Of a stretch of DNA of 64,000 bases, positions 41,970 through 51,250 are shown in pieces; the stretch's first letter is position 1, and each line of letters begins with the position of its first letter. Below the pieces are notes generated by a model. The model was not told where the DNA came from. It was given only the letters and a program-made list of their open reading frames with translations, and did no database searches. The stretch is from Microbacterium invictum (GTDB taxonomy: Bacteria > Actinomycetota > Actinomycetes > Actinomycetales > Microbacteriaceae): assembly GCF_014197265.1 (NCBI RefSeq), contig NZ_JACIFH010000001.1, forward strand, positions 2,418,001 through 2,482,000, written 5' to 3'. A program made the position numbers and the translations under genes.

Positions 41970-42425
41970 TCAGGCGGGACGCTTGCCGTGGAAGACGAGC
42001 TCGATCATCGTGTGGTCGGGGTCGTGGATGTAGCAGAACTTCGACTGGTTCTCGGGGCGCTCGACGGGTCGGGTGTGGCGGATGCCGAGGCTGTCGAGGT
42101 GGCCGAGGAAACCGTCCCAGTCCTCCACCTCCATGGCGAAGTGGTACGGCGCCATGCGGTCCATCTCCTCGACCGGGGTGAAGTGCAGGTCGAAGCGGCC
42201 CTTGGTCATCAGCACCACGCGGGTGTTGCTCTTGGGCATGACCCGCTTGAGGCCGAAGACCTTCGTGTACCACTCGACCGTGCGGTCGATGTTGGTCGTC
42301 GGGAAGTTCACATGGTGGATGTACTTCGGCTCGATGCTGCGGCCCTGGTCGTCGAACTTGGGCTCGGGCAGCGCGAAGCCCTTGGCCACGTCGGTCGGGC
42401 CGGCGGTCGTGTCGGTGGTGCTCAT
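41970..42425 (-). CDS. VOC-family metal protein
   Basis: This 151-residue single VOC fold has the likely metal triad in YIHHVNFPTTN (His), PYHFAMEVED (His) and TMIELVFHG (Glu). The 36-residue polar N-terminal extension is unusual. It could be a second dioxygenase or an isomerase. The ATG at 42425 overlaps the FAH-family stop by 4 bp, so it is tightly coupled in the ring-cleavage operon. Confidence 0.8.
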   Translation of the reverse strand: MSTTDTTAGPTDVAKGFALPEPKFDDQGRSIEPKYIHHVNFPTTNIDRTVEWYTKVFGLKRVMPKSNTRVVLMTKGRFDLHFTPVEEMDRMAPYHFAMEVEDWDGFLGHLDSLGIRHTRPVERPENQSKFCYIHDPDHTMIELVFHGKRPA

Positions 42426-43231
42426 CGCGGCATCCTTTCTGTTGGTTCGTTGTCGCGCCCCTCGGCGACGACGCGGTTGGTGAGTGTGCCGATGCCCGAG
42501 ATGTCGATGTCGATGACGTCGCCGACGGCCATGGGCGTGTTGCCGTCGGCGCCCATCCACAGGACATCGCCGGGCTGGAGGGTGATGTACTTCGTCATCT
42601 CGACGATGAAGTCGTACGGGTCGAAGATCATGTCGCCGGTGGCGAAGGTCGCGTCGACGACGCCGTTGCGGCGGACGGTGGTCGTGGATGCCAGGGGGTC
42701 GACGTCGGTCGAGATCCACGGCCCCATGGGCTTGAAGGTGTCGGCGTTCTTGGCCCGGTAGAACGTGCGATCGGCATGCTGCCATTCGCGCGCCGAGACG
42801 TCATTGCCGATCGTCCAGCCGAACACGGCCGCCTGCGCCTGCTCGCGTGTCGCATGCTTGAGCGTCGTGCCGATCACGGCGACGACCTCGGCCTCGGTCT
42901 CGAACCGGCCCTCGACGCCGGCCGGCTTCACGATGGCGGCATCGTGGCCCACCAGGGCGCTCTGCGCGCGGTAGCCGACCTCGGGCCGGTCGCCGACCTT
43001 CACCGGGTCGTACCCGAGCTCTTCGTGATGGCGGTTGTGCGCCTTGTAGTTGAACCCGGCGGCGTAGAACGTCGGCGGCACGACGGGCGGCAGCAGGACG
43101 ACGTCGGCGAGTGGATGCCGGAGCCCGCGCTCGTGGGCGAGCCACGGCGCCGCCGAGATCTCGATGACCTCACCCTGCTCGACGATCGCGAAGAACTCGC
43201 GTCCGTCTCGCGCACACCGGGCGTACCGCAT
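42422..43231 (-). CDS. FAH-family hydrolase/isomerase
   Basis: This 269-residue protein has the fumarylacetoacetate hydrolase fold: PPTFYAAGFNYKAHNRHH, RFETEAEVVAVIG (paired Glu metal ligands), IGNDVSAREWQ (Asp ligand) and YRAKNADTFKPMGPWI. In meta-cleavage pathways such enzymes hydrate, decarboxylate or isomerise oxo-dienoates (HpaG- or DmpH-like). The exact step is not clear, but its place after the semialdehyde dehydrogenase fits a processing step of the ring-fission product. Confidence 0.87.
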   Translation of the reverse strand: MRYARCARDGREFFAIVEQGEVIEISAAPWLAHERGLRHPLADVVLLPPVVPPTFYAAGFNYKAHNRHHEELGYDPVKVGDRPEVGYRAQSALVGHDAAIVKPAGVEGRFETEAEVVAVIGTTLKHATREQAQAAVFGWTIGNDVSAREWQHADRTFYRAKNADTFKPMGPWISTDVDPLASTTTVRRNGVVDATFATGDMIFDPYDFIVEMTKYITLQPGDVLWMGADGNTPMAVGDVIDIDISGIGTLTNRVVAEGRDNEPTERMPR

Positions 43232-43255
43232 CGTGGTCCTCTGTCTTCTGCGAGA

Positions 43256-44746
43256 TCAGCGCAGCTTGTGGCTGACGCGCTTGGTGATGAGATACGCCTG
43301 CACGCCCTCGGGGCCGGACTCGCGGCCGAGGCCGGATTCCTTGACGCCGCCCGATGGGGCCTCGGTGACCGAGCCGCCGCAGTGATTGATGGAGAGGATG
43401 CCGGCTTCGAAGCCGCGCGCGAGGATGTCGGCCGTCGACGCCGACTCGGTGAACCCGTAGGCGGCCAGGCCGAACGGCAGCGAGTTGGCGATGCGGATCG
43501 CCTCGTCGAGGTCGGTGAAGGTGGTGATCGGCGCGATGGGACCGAACGGCTCTTCGGACATCACCTCCGCATCCAGCGGGACGCCCGTGAGGATCGTGGG
43601 CGCGTAGTAGTAGCCGCCCTCGGCGCGCCCCTCACCACTGAGCCGTTCGCCGCCGAAGGCGACCGTCGCGCCGTGAGCCACGGCATCCTGCACCAGATGC
43701 TCAGTCGCCTCGACGCGCTTCTCGTTGATGAGCGGACCCATCGTGACGCCTTCGGCGAGAGGCTCGCCGACGACGAGCTCGGCCGCGAGCCGCACCAGCT
43801 CCGCGGTGAACTCGGCGGCGATCGACTCGTGCACGAAGATGCGGCTGGGCGACGTGCAGACCTGGCCGGCGTTGGCCCACTTCGCCGCCGACGTGCGCCG
43901 TGCGGCCTGGACCGGGTCGGCGTCGGCCGCGATGATGACGGGTGCGTGGCCGCCGAGTTCCATGATGGTGGGCTTCATCAGGGCACCGGCGCGGGCGTTC
44001 AGCTGTTTGCCGACGGGCACCGAGCCGGTGAAGGCGATCAGGCGGGTGGCGGGCGAGTCGATGAGGTGCTCACTGGTCTCGGCGCCGCGGCCGAAGACGA
44101 GGTTGAGCACGCCCTTCGGCAGGCCCGCATCGTGGAACACCTCGGCGAGGGCGCAGACGGTTGCCGGCACCTCCTGCGACGCCTTGATCACGAGGGCGCA
44201 GCCGGCCGAGATCGCGGCCGACATCTTGCGCATCGGAGATCCGGCCGGGAAGTTCCAGGGCACGATCGCCCCCACGACGCCGACGGGCTCGTAGCGCACC
44301 GTGAGCGACGTGTCGACGTCGGTCGGGATGATCCGGCCGTAGAGGCGGCGGGACTCCTGCGCGCACCACTCGAGGGTGCCCGAGACGCGCGTGACCTCGG
44401 TCACGGCATCCTTCAGCGGCTTGCCCTGCTCGATCGCCATGAGCCGGCCGATCTCGGGGGCACGCTCGCGCAGCAGCGCGACGGCCTTCAGGAGGATGCG
44501 GCTCTTCTCGAACGCCGAAGTGTCGCGCCACAGCGGGAACGCGCGCTCGGCGGCGGCGAGTGCGTCGTCGAGGTCGCTCGTCTCGGCGCGCGGAACCTGT
44601 CCGATGACCTCGTTCGTGGCGGGGTTCAGCACGTCGAAGACGCGGCCGGCGGCGCCGGTGCGCCACTCGCCGTCGATGTAGAGGCCGAGTCGGGCCGTGG
44701 CGTAGATCTCGGCCGCGGTGCTGGGTGCTTCAGTGAGGATGGTCAT
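43256..44746 (-). CDS. Semialdehyde dehydrogenase (ALDH)
   Basis: This 496-residue aldehyde dehydrogenase has PWNFPAGSPMRKMSAAISAGCALVIKAS, FTGSVPVGKQL, ELGGHAPVIIA and NAGQVCTSPSRIFV with catalytic Cys297. Gene order directly after the extradiol dioxygenase suggests oxidation of a hydroxymuconic semialdehyde-type ring-fission product to an acid. Its ATG overlaps the dioxygenase stop by 4 bp. Substrate identity is inference. Confidence 0.88.
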   Translation of the reverse strand: MTILTEAPSTAAEIYATARLGLYIDGEWRTGAAGRVFDVLNPATNEVIGQVPRAETSDLDDALAAAERAFPLWRDTSAFEKSRILLKAVALLRERAPEIGRLMAIEQGKPLKDAVTEVTRVSGTLEWCAQESRRLYGRIIPTDVDTSLTVRYEPVGVVGAIVPWNFPAGSPMRKMSAAISAGCALVIKASQEVPATVCALAEVFHDAGLPKGVLNLVFGRGAETSEHLIDSPATRLIAFTGSVPVGKQLNARAGALMKPTIMELGGHAPVIIAADADPVQAARRTSAAKWANAGQVCTSPSRIFVHESIAAEFTAELVRLAAELVVGEPLAEGVTMGPLINEKRVEATEHLVQDAVAHGATVAFGGERLSGEGRAEGGYYYAPTILTGVPLDAEVMSEEPFGPIAPITTFTDLDEAIRIANSLPFGLAAYGFTESASTADILARGFEAGILSINHCGGSVTEAPSGGVKESGLGRESGPEGVQAYLITKRVSHKLR

Positions 44747-45681
44747 GGCAGAGCCGTTCCTTCCGACGTGTTGGGTGCGGGGGTGTCGCGGTTGGTCTCG
44801 AGCACCCAGATGTGATGCGGCGGGGTCTCGGCGTGGACGTTGGGCCCGTAGGTGTCGTCGACACGGTCCATGTCGGCGGCGTACTCGACGCGGCCGCCCG
44901 CCGGATTGTGGATGAAGCGGAAGACGTTCGATCCCACCGTGTGCCGTCCGAGCCGGCGCGCCTCGCGCCAGCCCTTCTGGATCATGTGGTTGCCGCCCTC
45001 GATGACATCGTCGAAGCCGGACACCTCGTACGAGGTGTGGTTCGTGCCCGCGCGGTCGGGACGGTGGCACAGCAGGAAGTTGTGCTGGTCGTCGTCGCCC
45101 TCGACCTGCATGAACACGCCCATCGGCTCGACGATGTCGGTCGCACGGAAGTTGAGGCGGTTCAGGTAGAAGTCGACGGCCTCGTGCCGGCCCTCCTTGG
45201 GGATGTTGAGCGCGACGTGGCAGATGCGGATCGGCGTGATGTCGGTGATCTCGGTGTGCGGCTGGTTCCAGCGCTCGACCCGGCCCGAGCTGTTGTACTT
45301 GCGCGGGTCGTAGTTCAGCTGCACCGGGTCGGTCAGGGCGAGACCGAGTCCGAATCCGGTCTCGTCGTAGGTGTGGGCGACACCATCCTGGTCCACGTCG
45401 ACTTCGCGGTCGGTCCGAAGGTTTTCGACGAGGGCATCGAGCGCGGCCTGCGAGTCGACTCCCCACACGACCTCGCGGATGCCGGGGGTCGCCTCGACGG
45501 ATGCCGGGAGCGTCGGGTCGTCGTTCCGCTTGAGTACGAGGCGCTGCTTCACCTGCGTGGTCAGGACGACGCGGTCCTCGGTGTGCTCGACGAGCTCGAG
45601 GCCGAAGTCGACGAAGAAGCGCGCGCACTCATCGAGGTCGTCGACGCCGTAGACGACGGACTCGATGCGTTCGATGGACAT
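44743..45681 (-). CDS. Extradiol-type ring-cleaving dioxygenase (VOC family)
   Basis: This 312-residue protein has two VOC domains. The second carries the usual Fe ligands: ICHVALNIP (first His), NHTSYEVSGFDDVIEGG (second His) and GGRVEYAADMD (Glu). That fits extradiol dioxygenases which open catechol-type rings next to the hydroxyls. The first domain (1-110) is degenerate. The substrate is not readable; candidates are homoprotocatechuate-, protocatechuate- or gallate-like catechols produced by the demethylases at the right end. It begins 15 bp after the MarR stop. Confidence 0.85.
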   Translation of the reverse strand: MSIERIESVVYGVDDLDECARFFVDFGLELVEHTEDRVVLTTQVKQRLVLKRNDDPTLPASVEATPGIREVVWGVDSQAALDALVENLRTDREVDVDQDGVAHTYDETGFGLGLALTDPVQLNYDPRKYNSSGRVERWNQPHTEITDITPIRICHVALNIPKEGRHEAVDFYLNRLNFRATDIVEPMGVFMQVEGDDDQHNFLLCHRPDRAGTNHTSYEVSGFDDVIEGGNHMIQKGWREARRLGRHTVGSNVFRFIHNPAGGRVEYAADMDRVDDTYGPNVHAETPPHHIWVLETNRDTPAPNTSEGTALP

Positions 45682-45696
45682 GATGCTGTGCCTCTC

Positions 45697-46296
45697 TCAG
45701 CGAAGGGGGGACGGTTCGGGGCGCGCCCGGTCGGCACCCGTGCCGGCCATCACCGTCGAGTCTGCGGCGCTGGCCACCGGTTCGGGACCCTCCGCTGCGA
45801 ACGATGTGCTTGCGCGGTCTGCAATCAGCCCCGAGCGGATGCGATCGAGCACCTCGATGGCCTGTCCGGGTGAGTTGCCGGCCGGATCGTCGCCGCCCGC
45901 CCAGGCATGCGCGATGAGATCCGCCCACGACGCACGGAGGCGCTCGATGGTCTGGTCGGCGAGGCCGGTCGACGCGATACGGATGGCGCGGCCGTCGACG
46001 TCGTCTCGTCGTGACGTGATGTAGCCGCGACCGCGCAGCTCGCGCAGCGCCGTGCTGACGTTCGCCCGCTGCAGCCCGCTGCCGTCGGCGATATCGGATG
46101 CGGAGCACTCCGGGTGGTTGTGCACGTACCTCATGACCTGACCCTGGGTCTGGGTGAGCGGCACCACCGGAGTGGTCTGGACGGCCCGCAGCTGGATCTC
46201 GCGGGCGACGTCGATGACGAGTTCGGCGAGCAGACGGAACTCCGGAGCGGCCGATCCGTCGTCGGGTACGTCGCTCCTTCGGGCGTCTTTGCTCAT
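45697..46296 (-). CDS. MarR-family regulator of the ring-cleavage operon
   Basis: This 199-residue protein has a MarR winged helix: TQTQGQVMRYVHNHPECSASDIADGSGLQRANVSTALRELRGRGYITSRRDDVDGRAIRIASTGLADQTIERL. A disordered Ala/Ser/Pro-rich tail (about 165-199) follows. It is the first gene of the operon and should repress it from the TGATTAT-N6-ATAATCA palindrome overlapping its start, with a ring-derived acid as the likely inducer. Confidence 0.88.
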   Translation of the reverse strand: MSKDARRSDVPDDGSAAPEFRLLAELVIDVAREIQLRAVQTTPVVPLTQTQGQVMRYVHNHPECSASDIADGSGLQRANVSTALRELRGRGYITSRRDDVDGRAIRIASTGLADQTIERLRASWADLIAHAWAGGDDPAGNSPGQAIEVLDRIRSGLIADRASTSFAAEGPEPVASAADSTVMAGTGADRARPEPSPLR

Positions 46297-46297
46297 T

Positions 46298-46317
46298 TGA
46301 TTATCAAAACATAATCA
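46298..46317. promoter_or_regulatory. MarR operator in front of the aromatic operon
   Basis: TGATTAT (46298-46304), CAAAAC, ATAATCA (46311-46317) is a perfect 7-bp inverted repeat ending 2 bp before the MarR start codon (46296). It is AT-rich against a GC-rich background and overlaps the likely promoter, fitting autorepression. Confidence 0.75.
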
Positions 46318-46383
46318 TCATCCGATGGCAAGTGACCGTCGGATGACCGCGGTGGCCCATCAGCGGGCGGGTGCGGCGGCCCG

Positions 46384-47289
46384 TCAGCGGGCGGGCGCGG
46401 TGCGGCTGCGGAACCAGGCCGTCATGAAATCGAGGAAGATGCGCACCCGCTCGGGCGTGCGGCCACCGGGTCCGTGCACGGCGTAGAGGGCACGTGCCGG
46501 CGGCTGGTAGTGCGGCAGCACCTCGATGAGGTCGCCGGCTGCCAGCCGGGCCGCGGCCGGGCGCCGCGGGATGAGGGCGACGCCGCACCCCTGCTCGACG
46601 AGCTTCTCGATCACGAGGTAGGAGTTGGCCACCACCGTCGGATCCTGCACCTTGTGATGGATCGTGTCGGCACCCTCGCCCAGCCGCCACACCGGATCGT
46701 TCGGGTGCATCAGACAGTCGTGCTCGCCGAGGTCGGCGACCGTCTCGGGCGTGCCCTTGCGGCGCACGTAGTCGGCGGACGCCGCGAGGACGAACGGCAG
46801 CTCCGACACCCGGCGGATCAGCACGTTGGAATCGCGCAGATCGCGGGTGTGGAATGCCACGTCGTACCCGCGATCGAGGAAGTCGTAGTTGCGATCCGAC
46901 ATGCCGCCGAGTTCGAAGCGGACGGTGATCTTCGGATGCTCCCGCACGAACGCCGCGATCGCGTCGCCCACCTCGAGCGTGCCGATCCATTTCGGGCAGA
47001 TGATCGAGAGCGTCCCCTCGGGGGCGTCCTGCGAGCCGGAGAGCGAGGCATCCTCATCATCGATCTCGTCGAGGATGCGCCCGGCGAACTCGGCGTACCG
47101 GCGGCCCGCGTCGGTGAGACTGACCGAACGCGCGGTGCGGTTGACGAGGCGGACGCCCACCTGGCGCTCGAGATCGGCGACGTGCCGCGACACGAGCGAT
47201 CCTGAGATCGCGAGTTCGCGCGCCGCCGCGCTGAAGCTCGACGACTTCGCCACGGTGACGAAGGTCCTCATCACGACAAGTCGGTCCAT
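46384..47289 (-). CDS. LysR-family regulator
   Basis: This 301-residue protein has a LysR winged helix (MDRLVVMRTFVTVAKSSSFSAAARELAISGSLVSRHVADLERQVGVRLVNRTARSVSLTDAGRRYAEFAG) of the subgroup with strong resemblance to CrgA-type regulators, and an effector domain with GVALIPRRPAAARLAAGDLIEVLP near the end. It lies between the aromatic operon and the ABC importer and could control either. No divergent partner is visible. Confidence 0.85.
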   Translation of the reverse strand: MDRLVVMRTFVTVAKSSSFSAAARELAISGSLVSRHVADLERQVGVRLVNRTARSVSLTDAGRRYAEFAGRILDEIDDEDASLSGSQDAPEGTLSIICPKWIGTLEVGDAIAAFVREHPKITVRFELGGMSDRNYDFLDRGYDVAFHTRDLRDSNVLIRRVSELPFVLAASADYVRRKGTPETVADLGEHDCLMHPNDPVWRLGEGADTIHHKVQDPTVVANSYLVIEKLVEQGCGVALIPRRPAAARLAAGDLIEVLPHYQPPARALYAVHGPGGRTPERVRIFLDFMTAWFRSRTAPAR

Positions 47290-47385
47290 CGGCTCTGGTC
47301 TCCTTCGCCCGGATGTCGCCGCCGGGGAGCGGCGCGCGGTGACGATTCTATGCGCGAGCGCGAAGCCCCATGTCGTCGGGTGAGG

Positions 47386-48294
47386 TCACACCTCCGGAAC
47401 GATCCCCTCGGCGAGCGCTTTCGCGAACGAGACGCGCACGGCTCGACGGCCCTCCCGACCCTCGGGGTGCTCGGCCGGCGTGGCTCCGAGCAGCTTGCGG
47501 GTGTACGGATGCTGCGGATGCTCGAAGACCTGCTCGGCGTCGCCCGATTCGACCAGTTCGCCCAGGCGCATCACGGCGATGCGGTCGGAGATGTGCCGCA
47601 CGATCTCGAGGTTGTGACCGATGAACAGGTAGCTCATGTCGGTTTCGAGCTGCAGATCGACGAGGAGGTCGAGGATCTGGTTCTGTGTCGACAGGTCGAG
47701 CGCGCTGAGTGCCTCGTCGCACACGACCAGTCGTGGCTTGAGCACGAGAGCACGCGCGATCGCGACCCGCTGCTGCTGCCCGCCCGACAGCTCGCTCGGA
47801 TACCTGTCCAAGTGCGCGCGGGTGAGGCCCACGTGATCGAATGTCTCGGCGGCGAGGCGGGCGCGGTCGGCCCGGTCTCCCAGCCCATGGCGCTTGAGCG
47901 CCGCCGTGACGGCCATCGAGACCGGCTGCCTCGGATTGAGTGACATCGACGGGTCCTGGAACACGGCCTGCACGTCACGACGGTAGGCCAGCGGGGTGCG
48001 GTGGCCGAACGCGCTCAGGTCGCGTCCGTCGAAACGGATCGACCCCGCAGAGGGGGCGATCAGCCGCAGGATCGCACGGCCCACGGTCGACTTGCCCGAA
48101 CCCGACTCGCCGACCAGACCCAGAGTCTCTCCGGGTTTGATGTGGAACGTGACATCCTCGACGACATTGCGCCGCGCATGGCGGAAGACGTTGCGCGCTT
48201 CGTAGCTGATCGACAGTCGATCGACGACGAGCAGCGCCTCGGCCGTCTCGCGGGGATGTGCTCCGGTGTCGGGCGAGCTCACCTTCGTCGTCAT
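47386..48294 (-). CDS. Peptide-type ABC transporter ATPase (DppF-like)
   Basis: This 302-residue ATPase has Walker [11 protein letters not shown]-loop [15 protein letters not shown], signature [15 protein letters not shown] and Walker [13 protein letters not shown], with H-switch [12 protein letters not shown], and a C-terminal oligopeptide-type extension ([15 protein letters not shown]). It pairs with the ATPase half of the fused protein upstream. The ATG overlaps the previous stop by 4 bp. Confidence 0.92.
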   Translation of the reverse strand: MTTKVSSPDTGAHPRETAEALLVVDRLSISYEARNVFRHARRNVVEDVTFHIKPGETLGLVGESGSGKSTVGRAILRLIAPSAGSIRFDGRDLSAFGHRTPLAYRRDVQAVFQDPSMSLNPRQPVSMAVTAALKRHGLGDRADRARLAAETFDHVGLTRAHLDRYPSELSGGQQQRVAIARALVLKPRLVVCDEALSALDLSTQNQILDLLVDLQLETDMSYLFIGHNLEIVRHISDRIAVMRLGELVESGDAEQVFEHPQHPYTRKLLGATPAEHPEGREGRRAVRVSFAKALAEGIVPEV

Positions 48295-50195
48295 CGCGCC
48301 ACCTCCTTCGTCGGGCGTGGGCGTCTCGCCCGTGCCGCCAGCAGCGACTTGGTGTAGGAATCCTGAGGTGCGTCGAACAGGGCGGCGGCCGTCTCGGTCA
48401 CTTCCACCAGTTCGCCGTTGTACATCACAGCCGCGCGATCGCATGCCTCGGCCACGACCCCCATGTCGTGGGTGATCAGCAGGATCGCCATGCCGTACTC
48501 GTCGCGCAGGTCCAGCAGCAGATCGAGCACCTGAGCCTGCGTCGTGACGTCCAGGGCGCTGGTGGCCTCGTCGGCGACCATCAGCTGCGGCTGCGAGGCG
48601 AGGGCAATGGCGATCGCCACGCGCTGGGCCATACCGCCGGAGAACTGATGGGGGTAGTGCGTCAACCGCGACTCGGCGTCCTTCACGCCCACGCGATCGA
48701 GCAGCTCGATGGAGCGCGTGCGGATCTCGGCCTTCGACAGGTCGAAATGTGCTCGCAGCGGCTCGCCGAGCTGCTTGCCGATGGTGTGCACCGGCGAGAG
48801 CGCCGCCATAGGGTCCTGGAAGACCGCGGCCATGACATTGCCCCGCACACCGCGCAGTTCCTTCTCTGGCTTGCCGGCGAGCTCCTGACCTTCGAGCAGG
48901 ATTGAGCCGTGCGAGACACCGATGCCCGGCGCGAGCAGCCCCAGCACCGCGCGAGCGAGCGTCGACTTACCCGACCCGGACTCACCGATCAGCCCGACGA
49001 TCTCGCCGCGCCGGATGTTCAGCGACGCGCCTTTGACGAGCTCGATGGTGCCCTTCTCCACACTCTGGAACTCGATGTGCAGATCGCGGATCTCGAGGAT
49101 GTTCGCCGAGTCGAAGGGCGCACCATCGGCATCCACCTCATCGCGGACGATGGGCGCGACGACGACCCCCTCCGGCGTGCCGACCGGGGACGTCGTCGAC
49201 ACGAAGCCGCCGGCCTCGGCCGCGGCGACGGCCGCCGCCGCGGGAGCCTCGTCCGCTGCGACACGGGCGACGTCGTCGGCGATCTTGATGGGGCGACGGA
49301 AGAGCTTGCGCCGCCCGACGCCAAGGGCCTCGTTGAGGCCGTCGCCGATGGTGTTGAATGCGAGCACGGTGCACACGATCACGACACCCGGCGGGATGGC
49401 CATGAACGGCTGCAACGCGAGCTTGGCTGCGGCAACGCCCAGCAATCCGCCCCAGGACGGCACCGCGGATTCCAGCCCGATCCCCAAGAAGCTCAGCGCG
49501 GACTCGATGATGATAGCTGTGCCGGTCATGATCGCCGCCTGCACGATGAGGGGCGAGGCGAGGTTCGGGAGCACCTGGCCGAACACGATCGACCGTTCCC
49601 GCAGCCCGCTCACACGCGCCGCGTCGACATAGAGCTTGTTGCGCTCGGCCATCGTGATGGCGCGCGCCATGCGGGCGAAGTTCATGCAGAACATGAGGCC
49701 GATCGCCAGCAGCACGGGCCCCAGACCACGGCCGAGGATCGAGATCACCGCGAACGCCACGAGGATGCCGGGCATGGCGTCGAAGACGTCGACAAAGCGC
49801 GTGCCGATGCGGTCGGTCCAGCCTCCGCGGAACCCGAGGAGCAAGCCGATCGGCACGCCGATGAGCATGGCGACCATCACCGCACCGAACCCGACGGCGA
49901 GCGCGACGCGCGCCCCGTAGATGATGCGGCTGAGGATGTCGCGGCCGTTCTCGTCCGTGCCGAGCCAGTGCTCGGCAGTGGGCCCCTGGAGCACACTCGT
50001 GAAGTCGTTCTCGAGCGGATCGTAGGGTGCCAGCCACGGAGCGAAGATCGCCCACGCGACCACGACCAGCAGCCAGGCGAAGGCGATGACGGTGAGCGGC
50101 TGCCGCAGCAGCCGCCGCACGACCTTCGCGCCCTGCTTGTGCCCGGACGTCTTCGTCTTGATGGCGACGGTGCTGCCGTATTGCGATTCGGTCAT
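48291..50195 (-). CDS. Fused ABC permease-ATPase (DppC-DppD)
   Basis: This 634-residue protein joins a DppC-like permease (residues 1 to about 290, with HWLGTDENGRDILSRIIYGARVAL and DAARVSGLRERSIVFGQVLPN coupling loop) to a DppD-like ATPase (about 350-634: [69 protein letters not shown]). The linker (about 290-350) is Ala-rich and acidic. It overlaps the upstream permease gene by 4 bp. Fusion fixes subunit stoichiometry of an importer for peptides or, here, perhaps aromatic conjugates. Confidence 0.92.
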   Translation of the reverse strand: MTESQYGSTVAIKTKTSGHKQGAKVVRRLLRQPLTVIAFAWLLVVVAWAIFAPWLAPYDPLENDFTSVLQGPTAEHWLGTDENGRDILSRIIYGARVALAVGFGAVMVAMLIGVPIGLLLGFRGGWTDRIGTRFVDVFDAMPGILVAFAVISILGRGLGPVLLAIGLMFCMNFARMARAITMAERNKLYVDAARVSGLRERSIVFGQVLPNLASPLIVQAAIMTGTAIIIESALSFLGIGLESAVPSWGGLLGVAAAKLALQPFMAIPPGVVIVCTVLAFNTIGDGLNEALGVGRRKLFRRPIKIADDVARVAADEAPAAAAVAAAEAGGFVSTTSPVGTPEGVVVAPIVRDEVDADGAPFDSANILEIRDLHIEFQSVEKGTIELVKGASLNIRRGEIVGLIGESGSGKSTLARAVLGLLAPGIGVSHGSILLEGQELAGKPEKELRGVRGNVMAAVFQDPMAALSPVHTIGKQLGEPLRAHFDLSKAEIRTRSIELLDRVGVKDAESRLTHYPHQFSGGMAQRVAIAIALASQPQLMVADEATSALDVTTQAQVLDLLLDLRDEYGMAILLITHDMGVVAEACDRAAVMYNGELVEVTETAAALFDAPQDSYTKSLLAARARRPRPTKEVAR

Positions 50196-51139
50196 GCCGG
50201 GCGCGCCTTCGGATTGATGAGTCCGTACGAGATGTCGAGGACCATGTTGACGATGATGACGATCACGCCGACGACCAGCGCGACGCCCTGGACGACGGGG
50301 AAGTCCTTGGCCAGCACGCTCTGCAGCATCAGTGTGCCTATGCCCGGGAAGCTGAACACCTTCTCCATGACCAGGCTCACGCCGATCAGCACGCCCACTG
50401 CCAGTCCCACGGCCGCCAGCGCCGGTACGAGCGCATTCTTGAATGCGTAGGTCCACAGGATCCGCCGACGATCGACGCCGGCCGCCACGAGCGTGTCGAT
50501 GTAGCGAGAGCCGAGCGCCGCGGCCACCGCGGTGCGGGTCTGGCGGGCGATGAGCGCGGAGGTTCCCACCCCGAGCGCGATGGCCGGGAGGATGAGACCG
50601 GCAAGCCACCTGCCGACGTCCTGCGACGGCGGCGTCCACGCGAGCACCGGCGCGACCTGCAGCTGGATGACGAAGACGACGACGAGGATCTGGCCGAGCC
50701 AGAACTCGGGCACCGACTGCATGAACGCTGTGATCCCGGTCACCGCCCGGTCGCGCGGCTGGCCGGCCTTGATCCCCGCGAAGATGCCGAGACCCATGCC
50801 GAGGATGACGGCGACGACCAGACCACCGACCACGAGCGACAGCGTCGCGGGCAGTCGCTGCGTGATGAGGTCGGTCACCGCCTGCCCCGACAGCAGCGAC
50901 GTGCCGAGATCTCCCTGCAGCGCGGCTGCGTACCAGTCGAACAGGCGTGTGAAGAAGGGCTTGTCGAGGCCAAGGTGCGCTTCCAGTTCGGCGATCGCCG
51001 CCGGTGTCGCCGCCGCATCTCCGAGGATGGCGGCCGCGACGCTGCCCGGCACCAGATAGGTGAGCGAGAAGACCAGCAGCGAGACGATCAGAAGCTGCGG
51101 CACAGCCAGAAGGAGGCGGTAGCCGATGAGCTTCAGCAT
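50192..51139 (-). CDS. ABC transporter permease (DppB-like)
   Basis: This 315-residue protein has six membrane helices, starting YRLLLAVPQLLIVSLLVFSLTYLVPG, with DppB-type segments ATPAAIAELEAHLGLDKP, MQSVPEFWLGQILVVVFVIQLQVAPVL, and the coupling loop YIDTLVAAGVDRRRILWTYAFKNALVP. It forms a heterodimer with the permease half of the fused protein. A strong stem-loop separates it from the substrate-binding protein gene. Confidence 0.92.
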   Translation of the reverse strand: MLKLIGYRLLLAVPQLLIVSLLVFSLTYLVPGSVAAAILGDAAATPAAIAELEAHLGLDKPFFTRLFDWYAAALQGDLGTSLLSGQAVTDLITQRLPATLSLVVGGLVVAVILGMGLGIFAGIKAGQPRDRAVTGITAFMQSVPEFWLGQILVVVFVIQLQVAPVLAWTPPSQDVGRWLAGLILPAIALGVGTSALIARQTRTAVAAALGSRYIDTLVAAGVDRRRILWTYAFKNALVPALAAVGLAVGVLIGVSLVMEKVFSFPGIGTLMLQSVLAKDFPVVQGVALVVGVIVIIVNMVLDISYGLINPKARPA

Positions 51140-51210
51140 CTGGGGCCCCCGGGTGGTGGCATTCGCCGTGGCATGGTGGCGCTCTCTCCTTCGACGGTGA
51201 AAAGTGTCTT

Positions 51211-51242
51211 CCCGCGGTGCCGCTCGGGCGCGGCACCGCGGG
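51211..51242 (-). terminator. Stem-loop between binding protein and permease genes
   Basis: CCCGCGGTGCCG and CGGCACCGCGGG form a perfect 12-bp stem with an 8-nt loop, 9 bp after the binding-protein stop, followed on the minus strand by a T-bearing GACACTTTTC. It probably acts as a leaky terminator or mRNA stabiliser, raising binding protein over permease as in other importers. Confidence 0.7.
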
Positions 51243-51250
51243 AGCTACGG

